Source of the DNA: UBA10183 sp041653835
Lineage (GTDB): Bacteria; Omnitrophota; Gorgyraeia; Gorgyraeales; Gorgyraeaceae
Direction: 5' to 3'
NCBI GenBank assembly: GCA_041653835.1
Contig: JBAZEP010000003.1
Span: 1 to 64,000, forward strand
DNA length: 64,000 nt
Part shown: piece by piece, positions 38,259 through 47,128 of the stretch
Layout: every line of letters begins with the position of its first letter
How positions within the stretch are numbered: position 1 is the first letter of the stretch
The notes under the pieces: generated by a model
Seen by the model: only the letters and a program-made list of their open reading frames with translations
Databases searched by the model: none
What the model was told of the DNA's origin: nothing
Made by a program: the position numbers and the translations under genes

Positions 38259-39805
38259 AAAACATCATAGTTGTTTTATTAATAGCTGCTTTTTTACCGG
38301 CGTCCAACGGGATCTCCTTTGCCTCGGATGTGAAAATGGACAGGGAGATGTCGGCGGCGGCCGACAGGCTTCTTTCTATCGCCTCGGGCGGCCAGAAGAC
38401 TACACTGAGGATGACCCTGGTGGACGTGATCGCTTATGCCCTGAAAAGCAACTCCGAGATAAAAATAGAAGGCATAAATCCCAGGCTTAAGAAACTCGAC
38501 GTAAGCGTGGCAGGCGCGGATTTCGAGCCGGAGTTCAACGCGGAATATATGATGCATTATAACGCGGAAACAGCCACGTCCGGCCTGGCGGGAGCGGCTG
38601 TTTCCAAGATGAGGGACATAGATCTTTCAGCCGGCCTTTCCGGTAAACTTGTCACTGGCACGGAATACGCGCTGGAATTCATCGGAGAAAGATACAAAAC
38701 CAATTCCAGCTACCAGTCCATTAATCCGTATTACGCGTCCGAACCAAAGCTTACGATCACACAGCCTGTTTTAAAGGACGCCGGGATAGCGGTAAACAAG
38801 GCTGATATAATGATCGCGCAGAACAACGAGACCCTCTCGGAGCAGTCATTTAAGAATACCGTAATGGATATCGTGACAAAGGCAAAGTCAGCTTATTATA
38901 ATTATATTTATTACAGGGACAATTATTCTATCGCAGCTTCTTCCCTGAAAAGGGCAAAAGACCTCGCCGCTATAAATAAACTAAGGTATGGCAAAGGGTT
39001 GATCAGTTCCGTGGACTTATTGGAAACGGAAACAGCCGTATCCCAACGAGAAAAGGCGCTCATTTCCGCGGAATCCAGCCTTAAAAAAGCTGAAGACGAA
39101 TTAAAGGTGGTCACCAATATAGTGGATGACCCGTTCCTGTGGAACGCGGAGATAAAGGCGCTGGATATGCCGGAATATAAAAAAGAAAACCCCGACCTGG
39201 TGGCCAGCCTCCAGAACGCTTTTATCGCCAGGCCTGATTATCAGCAGGCGCGGCTCGATTTGAAAAACAGGGATATAAGGATAACTACGGCTAAAAACGC
39301 GCTTTATCCCGAGGTCGATCTGGTAGGAAGTTTCGGCATGAACGGGCTTGGCGGAGATTATCAGGAGTCGCTGGATAAGATAGGGCCCGAGTATAAGGAC
39401 TGGAGCCTCGGGGTAAAATTCAGCATGCCGTGGGGCAGCGGCGATAGGGCAAAATATGAGCAGGTCCAGCTGGAAAAGGCGCAGGCATTGATCGCTTTTA
39501 AAAGACTGGAACAAAATATAATTTTGGATGTAAGGGACAAGGTAAGGGAAGTGGATATCCAGTACAGGCAGGTCGCGGCTTCAGAACTTTCTATGGATAA
39601 GGAAAAAACGAATTATGAAGCGCAAGAGGAGAGATACGCCGCGGGCCAGGTTTCCACGCACGACATGCTTGATTACCAGGATGCCCTCGCGCAGGCGGAA
39701 CTGGATTACACAAAGGCATTGATAGATTACAATATAGCCGGCATCAACCTTGAAAAGGCGGAAGGCTTGACATTGGAGAGGAACGATATTATATTGCAGT
39801 TATAG
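38255..39805 (+). CDS. TolC-family outer-membrane efflux protein
   Basis: 516 residues with a signal peptide ending near GISFASD. Two OEP repeats of long helices with beta strands can be followed (LTITQPVLKDAGI, then AARLDLKNRD... and the C-terminal AQAELDYTKALIDYNIAGINLEKAEG, given in parts). It forms the trimeric outer-membrane channel for the periplasmic adaptor and RND pump encoded next. Confidence 0.9.
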   Translation: MKNIIVVLLIAAFLPASNGISFASDVKMDREMSAAADRLLSIASGGQKTTLRMTLVDVIAYALKSNSEIKIEGINPRLKKLDVSVAGADFEPEFNAEYMMHYNAETATSGLAGAAVSKMRDIDLSAGLSGKLVTGTEYALEFIGERYKTNSSYQSINPYYASEPKLTITQPVLKDAGIAVNKADIMIAQNNETLSEQSFKNTVMDIVTKAKSAYYNYIYYRDNYSIAASSLKRAKDLAAINKLRYGKGLISSVDLLETETAVSQREKALISAESSLKKAEDELKVVTNIVDDPFLWNAEIKALDMPEYKKENPDLVASLQNAFIARPDYQQARLDLKNRDIRITTAKNALYPEVDLVGSFGMNGLGGDYQESLDKIGPEYKDWSLGVKFSMPWGSGDRAKYEQVQLEKAQALIAFKRLEQNIILDVRDKVREVDIQYRQVAASELSMDKEKTNYEAQEERYAAGQVSTHDMLDYQDALAQAELDYTKALIDYNIAGINLEKAEGLTLERNDIILQL

Positions 39806-39829
39806 CGATAAACGAAAAGGAGAGTTTTT

Positions 39830-40696
39830 ATGTCCAGATATATTTACCTGTTGTTTTTTATAACTATTTTTTCTGTTTCAGGGTGCGGCGAAAAAATAAA
39901 AGCCGCGAAAGAAGAAGCTATCCCTGTCAGGGCGGAAAAAGTGGCGCTGAGGGACATTCAGACGACCCTTGATTATTCGGGAAACATAAAAGCGCAGGAA
40001 GAGGCCGCTGTGTATCCGAAGGTAAGCGGCAAGATCCTGGAAAAAGTCAAAGAAGAAGGCGCTGTCGTGGAAAAAGGGGACATTGTCGCTTATATAGACA
40101 GGGATGAAGTGGGGTTTAAGTTTGAAAAAGCCCCTGTCGAGAGCCCTCTTACAGGGATCATCGGAAGGGTTTATGTGGATATAGGGTCCAGCGTCAGTCC
40201 CGCGACACCGATCGCGCTCGTGGTCTATATGGATAATGTAAAAATAAGCCTTGATATCCCGGAAAAGTATTTGTCCAAAATTATGCTTGGCCAGTCCGCC
40301 GAGATAAATGTTGACGCTTACCCGGCCGAAACATTTAAAGGCGAGATCTCTAAGATAAGCCCTGTTGTGGATCAGGATACGCGGACAGCGCCTATTGAAA
40401 TAAACATCAAGAATAAAGAGCATAAGCTTAAATCAGGCATGTTCGCCAGGGTTTCGCTTGTGATAGACGAACGAAAATCCGTTCCCGCTATATTAAAGGA
40501 AGCGATTATAGGCAGGGAACCTGATACGTATGTATATACCGTGCGGGAGGGGAAGGCGTTTTTAAAAAAGGTTTCACTTGGCTTGAGGCAGGACCAATAT
40601 GTTGAAGTAAAAGAAGGGCTGGGGCAGGGTGAAGAGGTTGTGGTAATGGGCCAGCAGAGATTAAAAGACGCTGTCAGCGTAAAAACGGAAGAATAA
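39830..40696 (+). CDS. RND efflux periplasmic adaptor (membrane fusion) lipoprotein
   Basis: 288 residues. Lipobox VSGC near residue 19 anchors it to the inner membrane. The lipoyl-type halves AAVYPKVSGKIL and APVESPLTGIIGRV, then a beta-barrel and membrane-proximal domain, define the HlyD/RND adaptor. The coiled-coil hairpin is essentially absent between the lipoyl halves (only about 40 residues separate them), so this is a short adaptor. AAAGGAGAG precedes the start. Confidence 0.9.
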   Translation: MSRYIYLLFFITIFSVSGCGEKIKAAKEEAIPVRAEKVALRDIQTTLDYSGNIKAQEEAAVYPKVSGKILEKVKEEGAVVEKGDIVAYIDRDEVGFKFEKAPVESPLTGIIGRVYVDIGSSVSPATPIALVVYMDNVKISLDIPEKYLSKIMLGQSAEINVDAYPAETFKGEISKISPVVDQDTRTAPIEINIKNKEHKLKSGMFARVSLVIDERKSVPAILKEAIIGREPDTYVYTVREGKAFLKKVSLGLRQDQYVEVKEGLGQGEEVVVMGQQRLKDAVSVKTEE

Positions 40697-40706
40697 GGGG
40701 TCTATT

Positions 40707-43700
40707 ATGAATTTTCCGGAATTCGGGGTAAGAAAACCTGTCACGAACCTGATGATATTTTCGGGCATCCTGGTCATCGCTTTATACAGTATTACGAAAC
40801 TCGGCGTGGATTTTTACCCGGAGATCGAGCCTCCCTCGATATCCGTTATCATAACTTATCCCGGCGCCAGCCCCGCGGACGTGGAAACCAAGGTTACAGA
40901 GCCGCTCGAGAACCAGCTGGGTACTACCCCGGGACTTGAAAAACTTACTTCCCGTTCCATGGAAGGGATAGCGATAATAACCTGTAAGTTCATATGGGGC
41001 ACCAAACTTGACGAGGCATCCAATGACATACGGGACAGGATAGAGCTGGCAAAACGGTTCCTGCCGGATATACCGGACGAGATAGATAATCCTTATATAT
41101 TCAAGTTTAATACCGCCAATATACCTATAATATTCCTCGGCTTCACCGCCAAAGAGTCTTTTCCTGATCTTCACGACATGATAGATAACAGGATCGGCGA
41201 TGCCCTGCGCCAGCTGCCGGGCGTCGGCACTGTGCAGATCCAGGGCGGCGGGCTCGAGAGGCAGATAAATGTCTGGTTTGACAGGCAGAGGCTGGAAGGC
41301 TACGGCCTTTCCATACTTGATATCCAGGCCGTCCTTAAACGTGAGAACATAACTCAGCCCGTAGGGCGTATAAAAACAGGGCTTACGGATTATCTACTGA
41401 GGCTGCCTGGAGAATTCGAGAACCCTGAGGAATTAAATTCCGTTCTTATAGGCAAGGGCCAGGATAAATATGTTTATTTGAAAGATATCGCCAGGGTGGA
41501 GGATGGCTTTAAAGAAGTCACTTCTATTGTCAGGGTGAACAAGAGCCGCGGCATAATGATGTTTGTCCAGAAACAGTCCGGCACGAATACGGTTGAGGTG
41601 GCGGCAAGGGTAAAGAAAAAACTGGCTGAGCTCGAAAATGCCCTGCCAAGCGACGTAAAATCGGTACTGATATTCGATACATCAAAGGATATTATAAATT
41701 CTCTTAATTCCCTGAAAGGAAATATCTGGAGCGCCATAGCGCTCGTAATACTTGTTGTCTGGTTTTTTCTGCGGCAGGCCACGCCCAGCATGATAATAGC
41801 GCTTACCATCCCTTTTTCTCTGCTTATCAGTTTTATTTATCTTTTCCTGTCCGGAAGGACCATGAATATCATAAGCCTTTCAAGCCTGGCGATAGCGAGC
41901 GGTATGGTGGTCGATAACGCCATAGTCGTGGTGGATAATGTCCACAGGTATATACAACGGGGCACAAGGCCCGCGGAGGCATCCATATACGGCACATCCG
42001 AAATGTTCCTTTCAATAGCGGCGTCCACCCTTACTACCATAGTTGTTTTTATCCCGATGCTTTTTGTCGCGGGCGTAGTGGGAATAATGTTCAAGGAACT
42101 AGCCGTGATAATTATAGTGACGCTTCTCGCGTCATTATTCACAGCCGCGACTTTTTCGCCTATGCTGTGTTCCAAATGGATGAAGCCCGGCGGCGGAACG
42201 AAAAAAGTGTTTCTCCGGAAGTTTTACAACTTATCCGAAAAGATGTTCGGATCATGGGAAAATTTTTACAGCAGGAGCCTGGCGTGGTGCCTGGGCCATA
42301 AAAAGACTGTCATCCTTGGTTTTTCCGCGGTTTTTATCGCGAGTTTATTTCTGATGCCTTTTATAGGCAACGAATTCTCGCCGGAAGAGGATTCCGGGGA
42401 TGTCAGGGTAAATGTCGAACTTCCCATAGGTACAAGGCTTGAAGAGAGCGATAAGCTGGCGGGCATAATCGAGGATATTTTAGAAAAGGATGTCCCGGAG
42501 AAAGTTTATTATTATGTGAGAAGCGGGGATGTCCAGGGCATAGGCAGGACCTTTGGCAATGCTTCCGGGAGCCATGTAATCGCGTCGGGAGTGAAACTTG
42601 TGCCTAAGACGGAACGAAAACGGTCTGTCAAGGACGTGGCGCAGGCCTTAAGAAAAAAGATAAGCGCTTTGCCGGGAGTGGTTAAGACAGACGCTTCAAC
42701 AGGCACTCCCCTCGGCAGGATCATATCCGGGATGGGGGGCAAGGCTGTCCAGGTGGAGATTGTCGGCAACTCATTCGAAAAAACAGATAAGGCCGCGGCT
42801 GATATAAAAGCCATAATGGAGAAAGTCCCCGGCGCTGTAGACATTACGATATCAAGGGAATTGAGGAGGCCTGAGCTCAGGATGAAGGTTGACAGGGAAA
42901 AAGCCGCTGGATTAGGGCTTGATATGAATACCGTTGCATCCAGCCTGAAGAGTTATATAGAAGGCTCCACAGCCACGCGATACAGGGAAGGAGGCGAGAC
43001 ATATGATATACATGTCAGGCTCGAAGAAGCTTCTCGTTCAAGCGTGGAAGACATCGAAGATCTTTTTATAGTTTCGCCATATACCAAAAAACAGGTCAGG
43101 TTCGGGAATATCGCGGATGTCTATGAGACAAAAGGCCCTGTTGAAATAGAACGCCTGAACCGGGAAAGAGTGGTAAGGGTGGAGTGCAATACCTACGGCC
43201 GTTCAACGGGAAAGGTAGTGGAGGATATAAAGGAAAGGCTCAAAGGCATGTTGTTGCCGTCGGATGTAATGATAAATTTCGGAGGGGATGTCGAGGAGCA
43301 GGCAAAGGCGTTCAGGGACCTGTTGTTATTATTGATACTCGGGATAATGCTTGTTTATATGGTCATGGCGGCGCAGTTCGAATCCCTGAGAGACCCTTTT
43401 ATCGTCATGTTCAGCATACCCTTTACTTTTACCGGCGTCCTGGCGGCTTTTTTTCTGACAAGGACTACGCTCAGCATTATAAGTTTTTTAGGCATGATAA
43501 TGCTTATGGGTATAGTGGTAAATAACGCCATAGTCCTGATCAGTTATATAAACATTTTACGCGCGAGAGGATTGGCGGTAATGGACGCGGTTACGCTTGC
43601 CGGCAAAGAGAGGCTCAGGCCTGTGCTCATGACTACTATTACCACGATGGCAGGGCTTCTGCCCCTGGCAATGTCAAGGGGCGAAGGCTCAGAGACGTGG

Positions 43701-43841
43701 AATCCGCTCGGTATCACGATGATAGGCGGCCTGACGGTATCCACTTTTGTTACCATGCTTTTTGTCCCTACACTCTACGCGATTTTTGAAACGAGGCTTG
43801 GAAAAAGAAAGGCAAAGAAAGCGGAAGAGAGGCCGTCATGA
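40707..43841 (+). CDS. RND-family efflux transporter permease (HAE-type)
   Basis: 1044 residues with the 12-TM plan of RND pumps: TM1 near residues 14-30, two large periplasmic domains, and TM4 motif MVVDNAIVVVDN, which carries the proton-relay Asp; GIVVNNAIVLISYIN is the TM10 counterpart. The lack of the Czc-type metal signature favours drugs, lipids or other amphiphiles over metals. It forms a tripartite pump with the two genes before it and has a PII-like gene fused to its end by a 4-bp overlap. Confidence 0.93.
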   Translation: MNFPEFGVRKPVTNLMIFSGILVIALYSITKLGVDFYPEIEPPSISVIITYPGASPADVETKVTEPLENQLGTTPGLEKLTSRSMEGIAIITCKFIWGTKLDEASNDIRDRIELAKRFLPDIPDEIDNPYIFKFNTANIPIIFLGFTAKESFPDLHDMIDNRIGDALRQLPGVGTVQIQGGGLERQINVWFDRQRLEGYGLSILDIQAVLKRENITQPVGRIKTGLTDYLLRLPGEFENPEELNSVLIGKGQDKYVYLKDIARVEDGFKEVTSIVRVNKSRGIMMFVQKQSGTNTVEVAARVKKKLAELENALPSDVKSVLIFDTSKDIINSLNSLKGNIWSAIALVILVVWFFLRQATPSMIIALTIPFSLLISFIYLFLSGRTMNIISLSSLAIASGMVVDNAIVVVDNVHRYIQRGTRPAEASIYGTSEMFLSIAASTLTTIVVFIPMLFVAGVVGIMFKELAVIIIVTLLASLFTAATFSPMLCSKWMKPGGGTKKVFLRKFYNLSEKMFGSWENFYSRSLAWCLGHKKTVILGFSAVFIASLFLMPFIGNEFSPEEDSGDVRVNVELPIGTRLEESDKLAGIIEDILEKDVPEKVYYYVRSGDVQGIGRTFGNASGSHVIASGVKLVPKTERKRSVKDVAQALRKKISALPGVVKTDASTGTPLGRIISGMGGKAVQVEIVGNSFEKTDKAAADIKAIMEKVPGAVDITISRELRRPELRMKVDREKAAGLGLDMNTVASSLKSYIEGSTATRYREGGETYDIHVRLEEASRSSVEDIEDLFIVSPYTKKQVRFGNIADVYETKGPVEIERLNRERVVRVECNTYGRSTGKVVEDIKERLKGMLLPSDVMINFGGDVEEQAKAFRDLLLLLILGIMLVYMVMAAQFESLRDPFIVMFSIPFTFTGVLAAFFLTRTTLSIISFLGMIMLMGIVVNNAIVLISYINILRARGLAVMDAVTLAGKERLRPVLMTTITTMAGLLPLAMSRGEGSETWNPLGITMIGGLTVSTFVTMLFVPTLYAIFETRLGKRKAKKAEERPS

Positions 43842-44134
43842 TGAAGATGGTAATGGTAGTTTACAACGAAATAATGGACATGGAAGTGATGGAGGCGCTG
43901 GATAATTGCGGGGCGAAGAATTATACCAAGGTTACCGGCGCTTTAGGCAAAGGCGTTACTTCCGGCACTCATCTGGGAAACGACATCTGGCCCGGGAAAA
44001 ATAATATCCTGTACGCGGCATGCGATAGCGCGGCGGCGGACAAACTATTCTCCTGCGCCGGAGAATTACGCAAAAAACTTGGCAGGGAAGGCATTAAGGC
44101 ATTTAGCTGGGAATTGGACAGGGTAACGGAATAA
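43838..44134 (+). CDS. PII-like small protein linked to the RND pump
   Basis: 98 residues, ATGA overlap with the pump gene. VVYNEIMDMEVMEALDNCG and TKVTGALGKGVTSGTHLGNDIWPGKNN (in parts) resemble the PII-like proteins often found after RND transporter genes. It probably has the ferredoxin-like PII fold and senses a ligand or binds the pump. Ligand unknown. Confidence 0.7.
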   Translation: MMKMVMVVYNEIMDMEVMEALDNCGAKNYTKVTGALGKGVTSGTHLGNDIWPGKNNILYAACDSAAADKLFSCAGELRKKLGREGIKAFSWELDRVTE

Positions 44135-44162
44135 TTTTCTCGCCTTGCCCTGCGTTTTATGA

Positions 44163-44168
44163 TATAGT
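44163..44168 (+). promoter_or_regulatory. -10 box of the gene at 44178, apparently leaderless
   Basis: TATAGT ends 9 bp before the GTG at 44178, with no ribosome site between. The -35 is weak. Confidence 0.4.
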
Positions 44169-44177
44169 CATAACATT

Positions 44178-44714
44178 GTGGATATTCAGGATAGCTGGGA
44201 AAAAGCGTTAAAATACACAAAGATCATAAGGCCGAGGCCGAAGGACCTGCTGACATTCGAACCTACGGATGTGCCTTACCTGTTCCTGGCGGAATCGTCT
44301 GTCAATCTGGGCGATACCGTGGTCAGGAAAGGCGAGGTGCGCGTCGAAAAACCAAACATAATCCTCCCGTCTAATATGCCCCAGTTCGAGGGTTTTGATT
44401 TTGACAGGGAATTCCAATACGGGCAGGATACGATATTGAACTTTCTTCTTGTCAGGGGCGTCTCATTCCCCTCCCTTAAGTATAACAATAAAACTTCTTC
44501 GCTCGATATCTATGAGGGCCATCTCGAAAAGGCCGTCGGTTATTATCGCGATAAATTGGAAAGAGGAGAAGATGTCCACAGGGGGCTGGTTACCGGCCCG
44601 GAAGACTCCTGGCAGTTTTCCGTCCTTATCTTTATAGCCTCCCAGATAATACGCTCGGCAGACGGCGATATAAAAAGATTATTGGAACGGTTCAGGGAAG
44701 ATCGGGATAATTAA
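44178..44714 (+). CDS. Conserved hypothetical protein
   Basis: 178 residues from a GTG start. Not recognised. The sequence is soluble, without signal peptide or membrane helix. The middle part is rich in aromatic and acidic residues (PQFEGFDFDREFQYGQD) and is followed by a helical region with YEGHLEKAVGYYRDKL and IASQIIRSADGDIKRLLERF. Its last codons and stop form the left arm of a terminator-like palindrome, so it is transcribed on its own. Confidence 0.6.
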   Translation: MDIQDSWEKALKYTKIIRPRPKDLLTFEPTDVPYLFLAESSVNLGDTVVRKGEVRVEKPNIILPSNMPQFEGFDFDREFQYGQDTILNFLLVRGVSFPSLKYNNKTSSLDIYEGHLEKAVGYYRDKLERGEDVHRGLVTGPEDSWQFSVLIFIASQIIRSADGDIKRLLERFREDRDN

Positions 44715-44765
44715 GGTTGAACCTTTGATGCCTTGTTTCCATGGCAAAGGTTCAACCTTAATTAT
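44707..44765 (+). terminator. Long hairpin at the end of the hypothetical gene
   Basis: 21-bp arms (ATAATTAAGGTTGAACC... and its complement) enclose a 17-nt loop. The left arm contains the last codons and the stop of the gene at 44178; the right arm ends 8 bp before the rlmN start at 44774. Similar in plan to the palindrome family, but with a true loop and different core. Confidence 0.75.
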
Positions 44766-44773
44766 TTGTGCCC

Positions 44774-45802
44774 ATGCAGAAAAAAGATATCAAAAACCTC
44801 ACGCTCGAAGAATTAAAGGAAGAATTCGGCAGGATTTCCGAGCCTTTATACAGGGCGGCGCAGGTATTTTCCTGGGTCTATAAAAAAGGCGCGGCTGATT
44901 TCAGCGCCATGAATAACCTTCCAAAGGCATTGCGGGATAAGCTGGCGCTGCATTTTTGTATCGGCGCCATAAAACCCCTGAGGCATCTCAAATCTATTGA
45001 TAAGGCGGAAAAAGTCCTTTTTCAGCTTACCGACGATAATAAGATAGAAACAGTCCTTATTCCCGCCGCCAGGAGGAATACTCTCTGCGTATCTACGCAG
45101 GCGGGCTGTAAATACGCGTGCTCTTTCTGCGCGAGCGGCATGAATGGTTTTAAAAGGAACCTCACAACGTCGGAAATATTAAGCCAGGTGTTATTTATGA
45201 AGTATAACCTGAAACACGATCTGACGAATTTTGTTTTTATGGGCATGGGCGAACCTTTTGATAATTATGAAAATGTAGTTAAGGCGATAAGGATAATGAA
45301 TTCACCCGGGGCATTGGCGATAGCCGCCAGGAGGATAACTGTTTCCACCTCCGGGATAATACCGGGTATAGAAAAATTCAAAGAATTAGGATTGCAGGTC
45401 AATCTTTCCATATCCCTGCACGCCGCGGATAACGCGCTCAGGGATAGATTGATGAGTGTAAATAAAAAATACCCTCTTGAAGAACTCTTAAAGGCTTGCG
45501 AAGGTTATATCAGTTTCGGCGGCAGGATGATCACGCTTGAGTATATAGTAATCAAAGGCGTTAATGACTCTCCGCGGGACGCGGGAGGGCTGGCGCGGAT
45601 AGCGAAAAGGCTGAAAGCAAAGGTAAATCTTATAACTTACAGCGATACAGGAATAGCTGATTTTCAGGCCCCTATTAAAGAGGATGTGGAAAGTTTTAAA
45701 GATAGTCTTATCGAAAAGGGAGTTAACGCGACCATAAGGGAATCCAAGGGCAAAGACATAATGGCGGCATGCGGCCAACTCGCCGCTAGCCCCGTGTCCT
45801 AA
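44774..45802 (+). CDS. rlmN: Dual-specificity 23S rRNA/tRNA adenine-C2 methyltransferase (radical SAM)
   Basis: 342 residues from the ATG at 44774 (a GTG two codons upstream is also possible). The radical SAM motif CKYACSFC, the GMGEPFDNYENVV helix and the C-terminal Cys in AACGQL (methylated in the reaction cycle) are present. It methylates A2503 of 23S rRNA and A37 of some tRNAs. The stop lies in the left arm of a palindrome. Confidence 0.95.
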   Translation: MQKKDIKNLTLEELKEEFGRISEPLYRAAQVFSWVYKKGAADFSAMNNLPKALRDKLALHFCIGAIKPLRHLKSIDKAEKVLFQLTDDNKIETVLIPAARRNTLCVSTQAGCKYACSFCASGMNGFKRNLTTSEILSQVLFMKYNLKHDLTNFVFMGMGEPFDNYENVVKAIRIMNSPGALAIAARRITVSTSGIIPGIEKFKELGLQVNLSISLHAADNALRDRLMSVNKKYPLEELLKACEGYISFGGRMITLEYIVIKGVNDSPRDAGGLARIAKRLKAKVNLITYSDTGIADFQAPIKEDVESFKDSLIEKGVNATIRESKGKDIMAACGQLAASPVS

Positions 45803-45839
45803 TGTCACATTTAAGACACTGTCTTAAATGTGACATTAG
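45799..45839. repeat. 41-bp near-loopless palindrome (family copy 4)
   Basis: Identical to 28756-28796 apart from the central base, which makes it the same sequence read from the other strand. The rlmN stop codon lies in the left arm, and the radC ATG follows 19 bp after. Confidence 0.9.
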
Positions 45840-45857
45840 AGAATTAAGGGAGAGGCA

Positions 45858-46541
45858 ATGATAAAAATCGGCATAAAAAAATGGCCGAAGGACGAGAGGC
45901 CCAGGGAAAAACTCTTTAAATACGGGGAGCACACGCTGACCAACGCGGAACTCCTGGCGATATTATTCCGTTCGGGCGTAAAAGGCGCGAGCGCGGTGGA
46001 TTTGGCAAGGCAGGTGATGGCGCACTTCAAGACTTTCAGGAACATGAGCCATACTGATATTTCCGAGATGAAGAAGTTTAAGGGCCTGGGAGAGGCGAAG
46101 ATAGCGCAGTTAAGGGCGAGTTTTGAAATAGCGAGGCGGTTTATGTCCGAGCCCAAAAAGACATCAGGCTCGATAAAATCCCCGAAGGACGCTATTGAGC
46201 TTTTTATGCCGAGATTAAGGGATATCAAAAAAGAGGTGTTCCAGGTACTGCTGTTGAACAGCAAAAATAATATAATAGAAATAGCCGAGATAGAGGAAGG
46301 GACTGTTGACCAGGCAAACCCGCAGATAAGGGAGATAGCTTTAAAGGCGCTTCAAAAATTCGCGGTAAGTATAATAGCGGTACATAATCATCCATCAGGG
46401 GATCCTGAGCCGAGCAGGGAAGATGAGGCGTTTACGAGAAATCTCGCGACAGCCTGCAGGGCATTGCAAATAAACGTCCTGGACCATATAATAATAGGAG
46501 ATAATAGGCATTACAGTTTCGCGGAACATAAGCATCTGTAG
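45858..46541 (+). CDS. radC: RadC family JAB1/MPN domain protein
   Basis: 227 residues. N-terminal UPF0758 helix-hairpin region (KFKGLGEAKIAQLRASFE) and C-terminal JAMM motif HNHPSGDPEPSREDEAFT with His, His and Asp metal ligands. Conserved but of unsettled function; once linked with DNA repair. GGGAGAGGC precedes the start. The tRNA-Arg(TCG) begins directly after its stop. Confidence 0.92.
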   Translation: MIKIGIKKWPKDERPREKLFKYGEHTLTNAELLAILFRSGVKGASAVDLARQVMAHFKTFRNMSHTDISEMKKFKGLGEAKIAQLRASFEIARRFMSEPKKTSGSIKSPKDAIELFMPRLRDIKKEVFQVLLLNSKNNIIEIAEIEEGTVDQANPQIREIALKALQKFAVSIIAVHNHPSGDPEPSREDEAFTRNLATACRALQINVLDHIIIGDNRHYSFAEHKHL

Positions 46542-46618
46542 GCGCCCGTAGCTCAATTGGATAGAGTGGCTGGCTTCGAACCAGCAGGTTGGGTGTTCGA
46601 TTCACCCCGGGCGCACCA
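46542..46618 (+). tRNA. tRNA-Arg(TCG)
   Basis: 77 nt. Acceptor GCGCCCG/CGGGCGC, anticodon stem GCTGG/CCAGC with loop CTTCGAA (anticodon TCG), T arm GGTGTTCGATTCACC, encoded CCA. Starts at the base following the radC stop. Confidence 0.93.
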
Positions 46619-46686
46619 TGCCTAAATATTATTGACGGATTTTTTAACCTGTGATATCATTTAATCTTAACATCTGAACTAAGAGT

Positions 46687-46762
46687 GCCCCCATAGCTCA
46701 GTTGGTAGAGCACCTGACTCTTAATCAGGGTGTCACAGGTTCGAGCCCTGTTGGGGGTACCA
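46687..46762 (+). tRNA. tRNA-Lys(CTT)
   Basis: 76 nt. Acceptor GCCCCCA/TGGGGGT, anticodon stem CCTGA/TCAGG with loop CTCTTAA (anticodon CTT), encoded CCA. Confidence 0.93.
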
Positions 46763-46763
46763 C

Positions 46764-46848
46764 GCGAGGGTGGCGGAATTGGCAGACGCGCTAGCCTTAG
46801 GAGCTAGTGGGGAGACCCCTGAGGGTTCGACTCCCTCCTCTCGCACCA
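46764..46848 (+). tRNA. tRNA-Leu(TAG)
   Basis: 85 nt with a long variable arm. Acceptor GCGAGGG/CTCTCGC, anticodon stem CTAGC/GCTAG with loop CTTAGGA (anticodon TAG), encoded CCA. One base separates it from tRNA-Lys. Confidence 0.93.
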
Positions 46849-46861
46849 AATGTGCTGTATG

Positions 46862-46880
46862 CTTCTAACCTGGTTAGAAG
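46862..46880. repeat. Short loopless palindrome between tRNA-Leu and tRNA-Gly
   Basis: CTTCTAACC-T-GGTTAGAAG, two perfect 9-bp arms around one T. Similar in style (single central base) to the long palindromes but with an unrelated core. Confidence 0.7.
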
Positions 46881-46902
46881 TAGATGAGAAGTAGATGTGT
46901 AC

Positions 46903-46977
46903 GCGGGAGTAGCTCAGTGGTAGAGCTTCTCGTTGCCAACGAGAAGGTCGCGGGTTCGAACCCCGTCTCCCGCTCCA
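46903..46977 (+). tRNA. tRNA-Gly(GCC)
   Basis: 75 nt. Acceptor GCGGGAG/CTCCCGC, anticodon loop TTGCCAA (anticodon GCC), T arm GCGGGTTCGAACCCCGT, encoded CCA. Its 3' 20 bases before the final A recur at 47090-47109. Confidence 0.94.
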
Positions 46978-46991
46978 TTGTTTTAGCAGTA

Positions 46992-47109
46992 GGGGTTCGA
47001 AGAGAGCCCTGTTTTGAAATACGACGAACAGGAGGATTTCAAGGGCGAGTGGCCGACCCGTAGTCCGCCGTTAGGCGGACGAAGGGCGCCGAACCCCGTC
47101 TCCCGCTCC
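46992..47109 (+). other. tRNA-nested structured element, copy B (next to tRNA-Gly)
   Basis: It starts with GGGGTTCG, the reverse complement of the tRNA T-arm part CGAACCCC, and ends with a direct copy of the tRNA 3' end (47090-47109). Between are CGAAGAGAG, a hairpin (CCC-bulge-TTGAAAT / ATTTCAA-GGG, loop ACGACGAACAGGAGG) and GCGAGTGGCCGACCC, a GTCCGCC/GGCGGAC hairpin and GGGCGCC. Layout and words match copy A at 32347-32454; the tRNA-derived ends differ as each follows its own tRNA. Confidence 0.75.
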
Positions 47110-47128
47110 GAGTTCCGCCGAAGGCGGA

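Noticed and set aside
47090..47109. A second tRNA-Gly at the duplicated 3' end
   Set aside because: Only the T-arm half and acceptor 3' strand are copied; no full cloverleaf.
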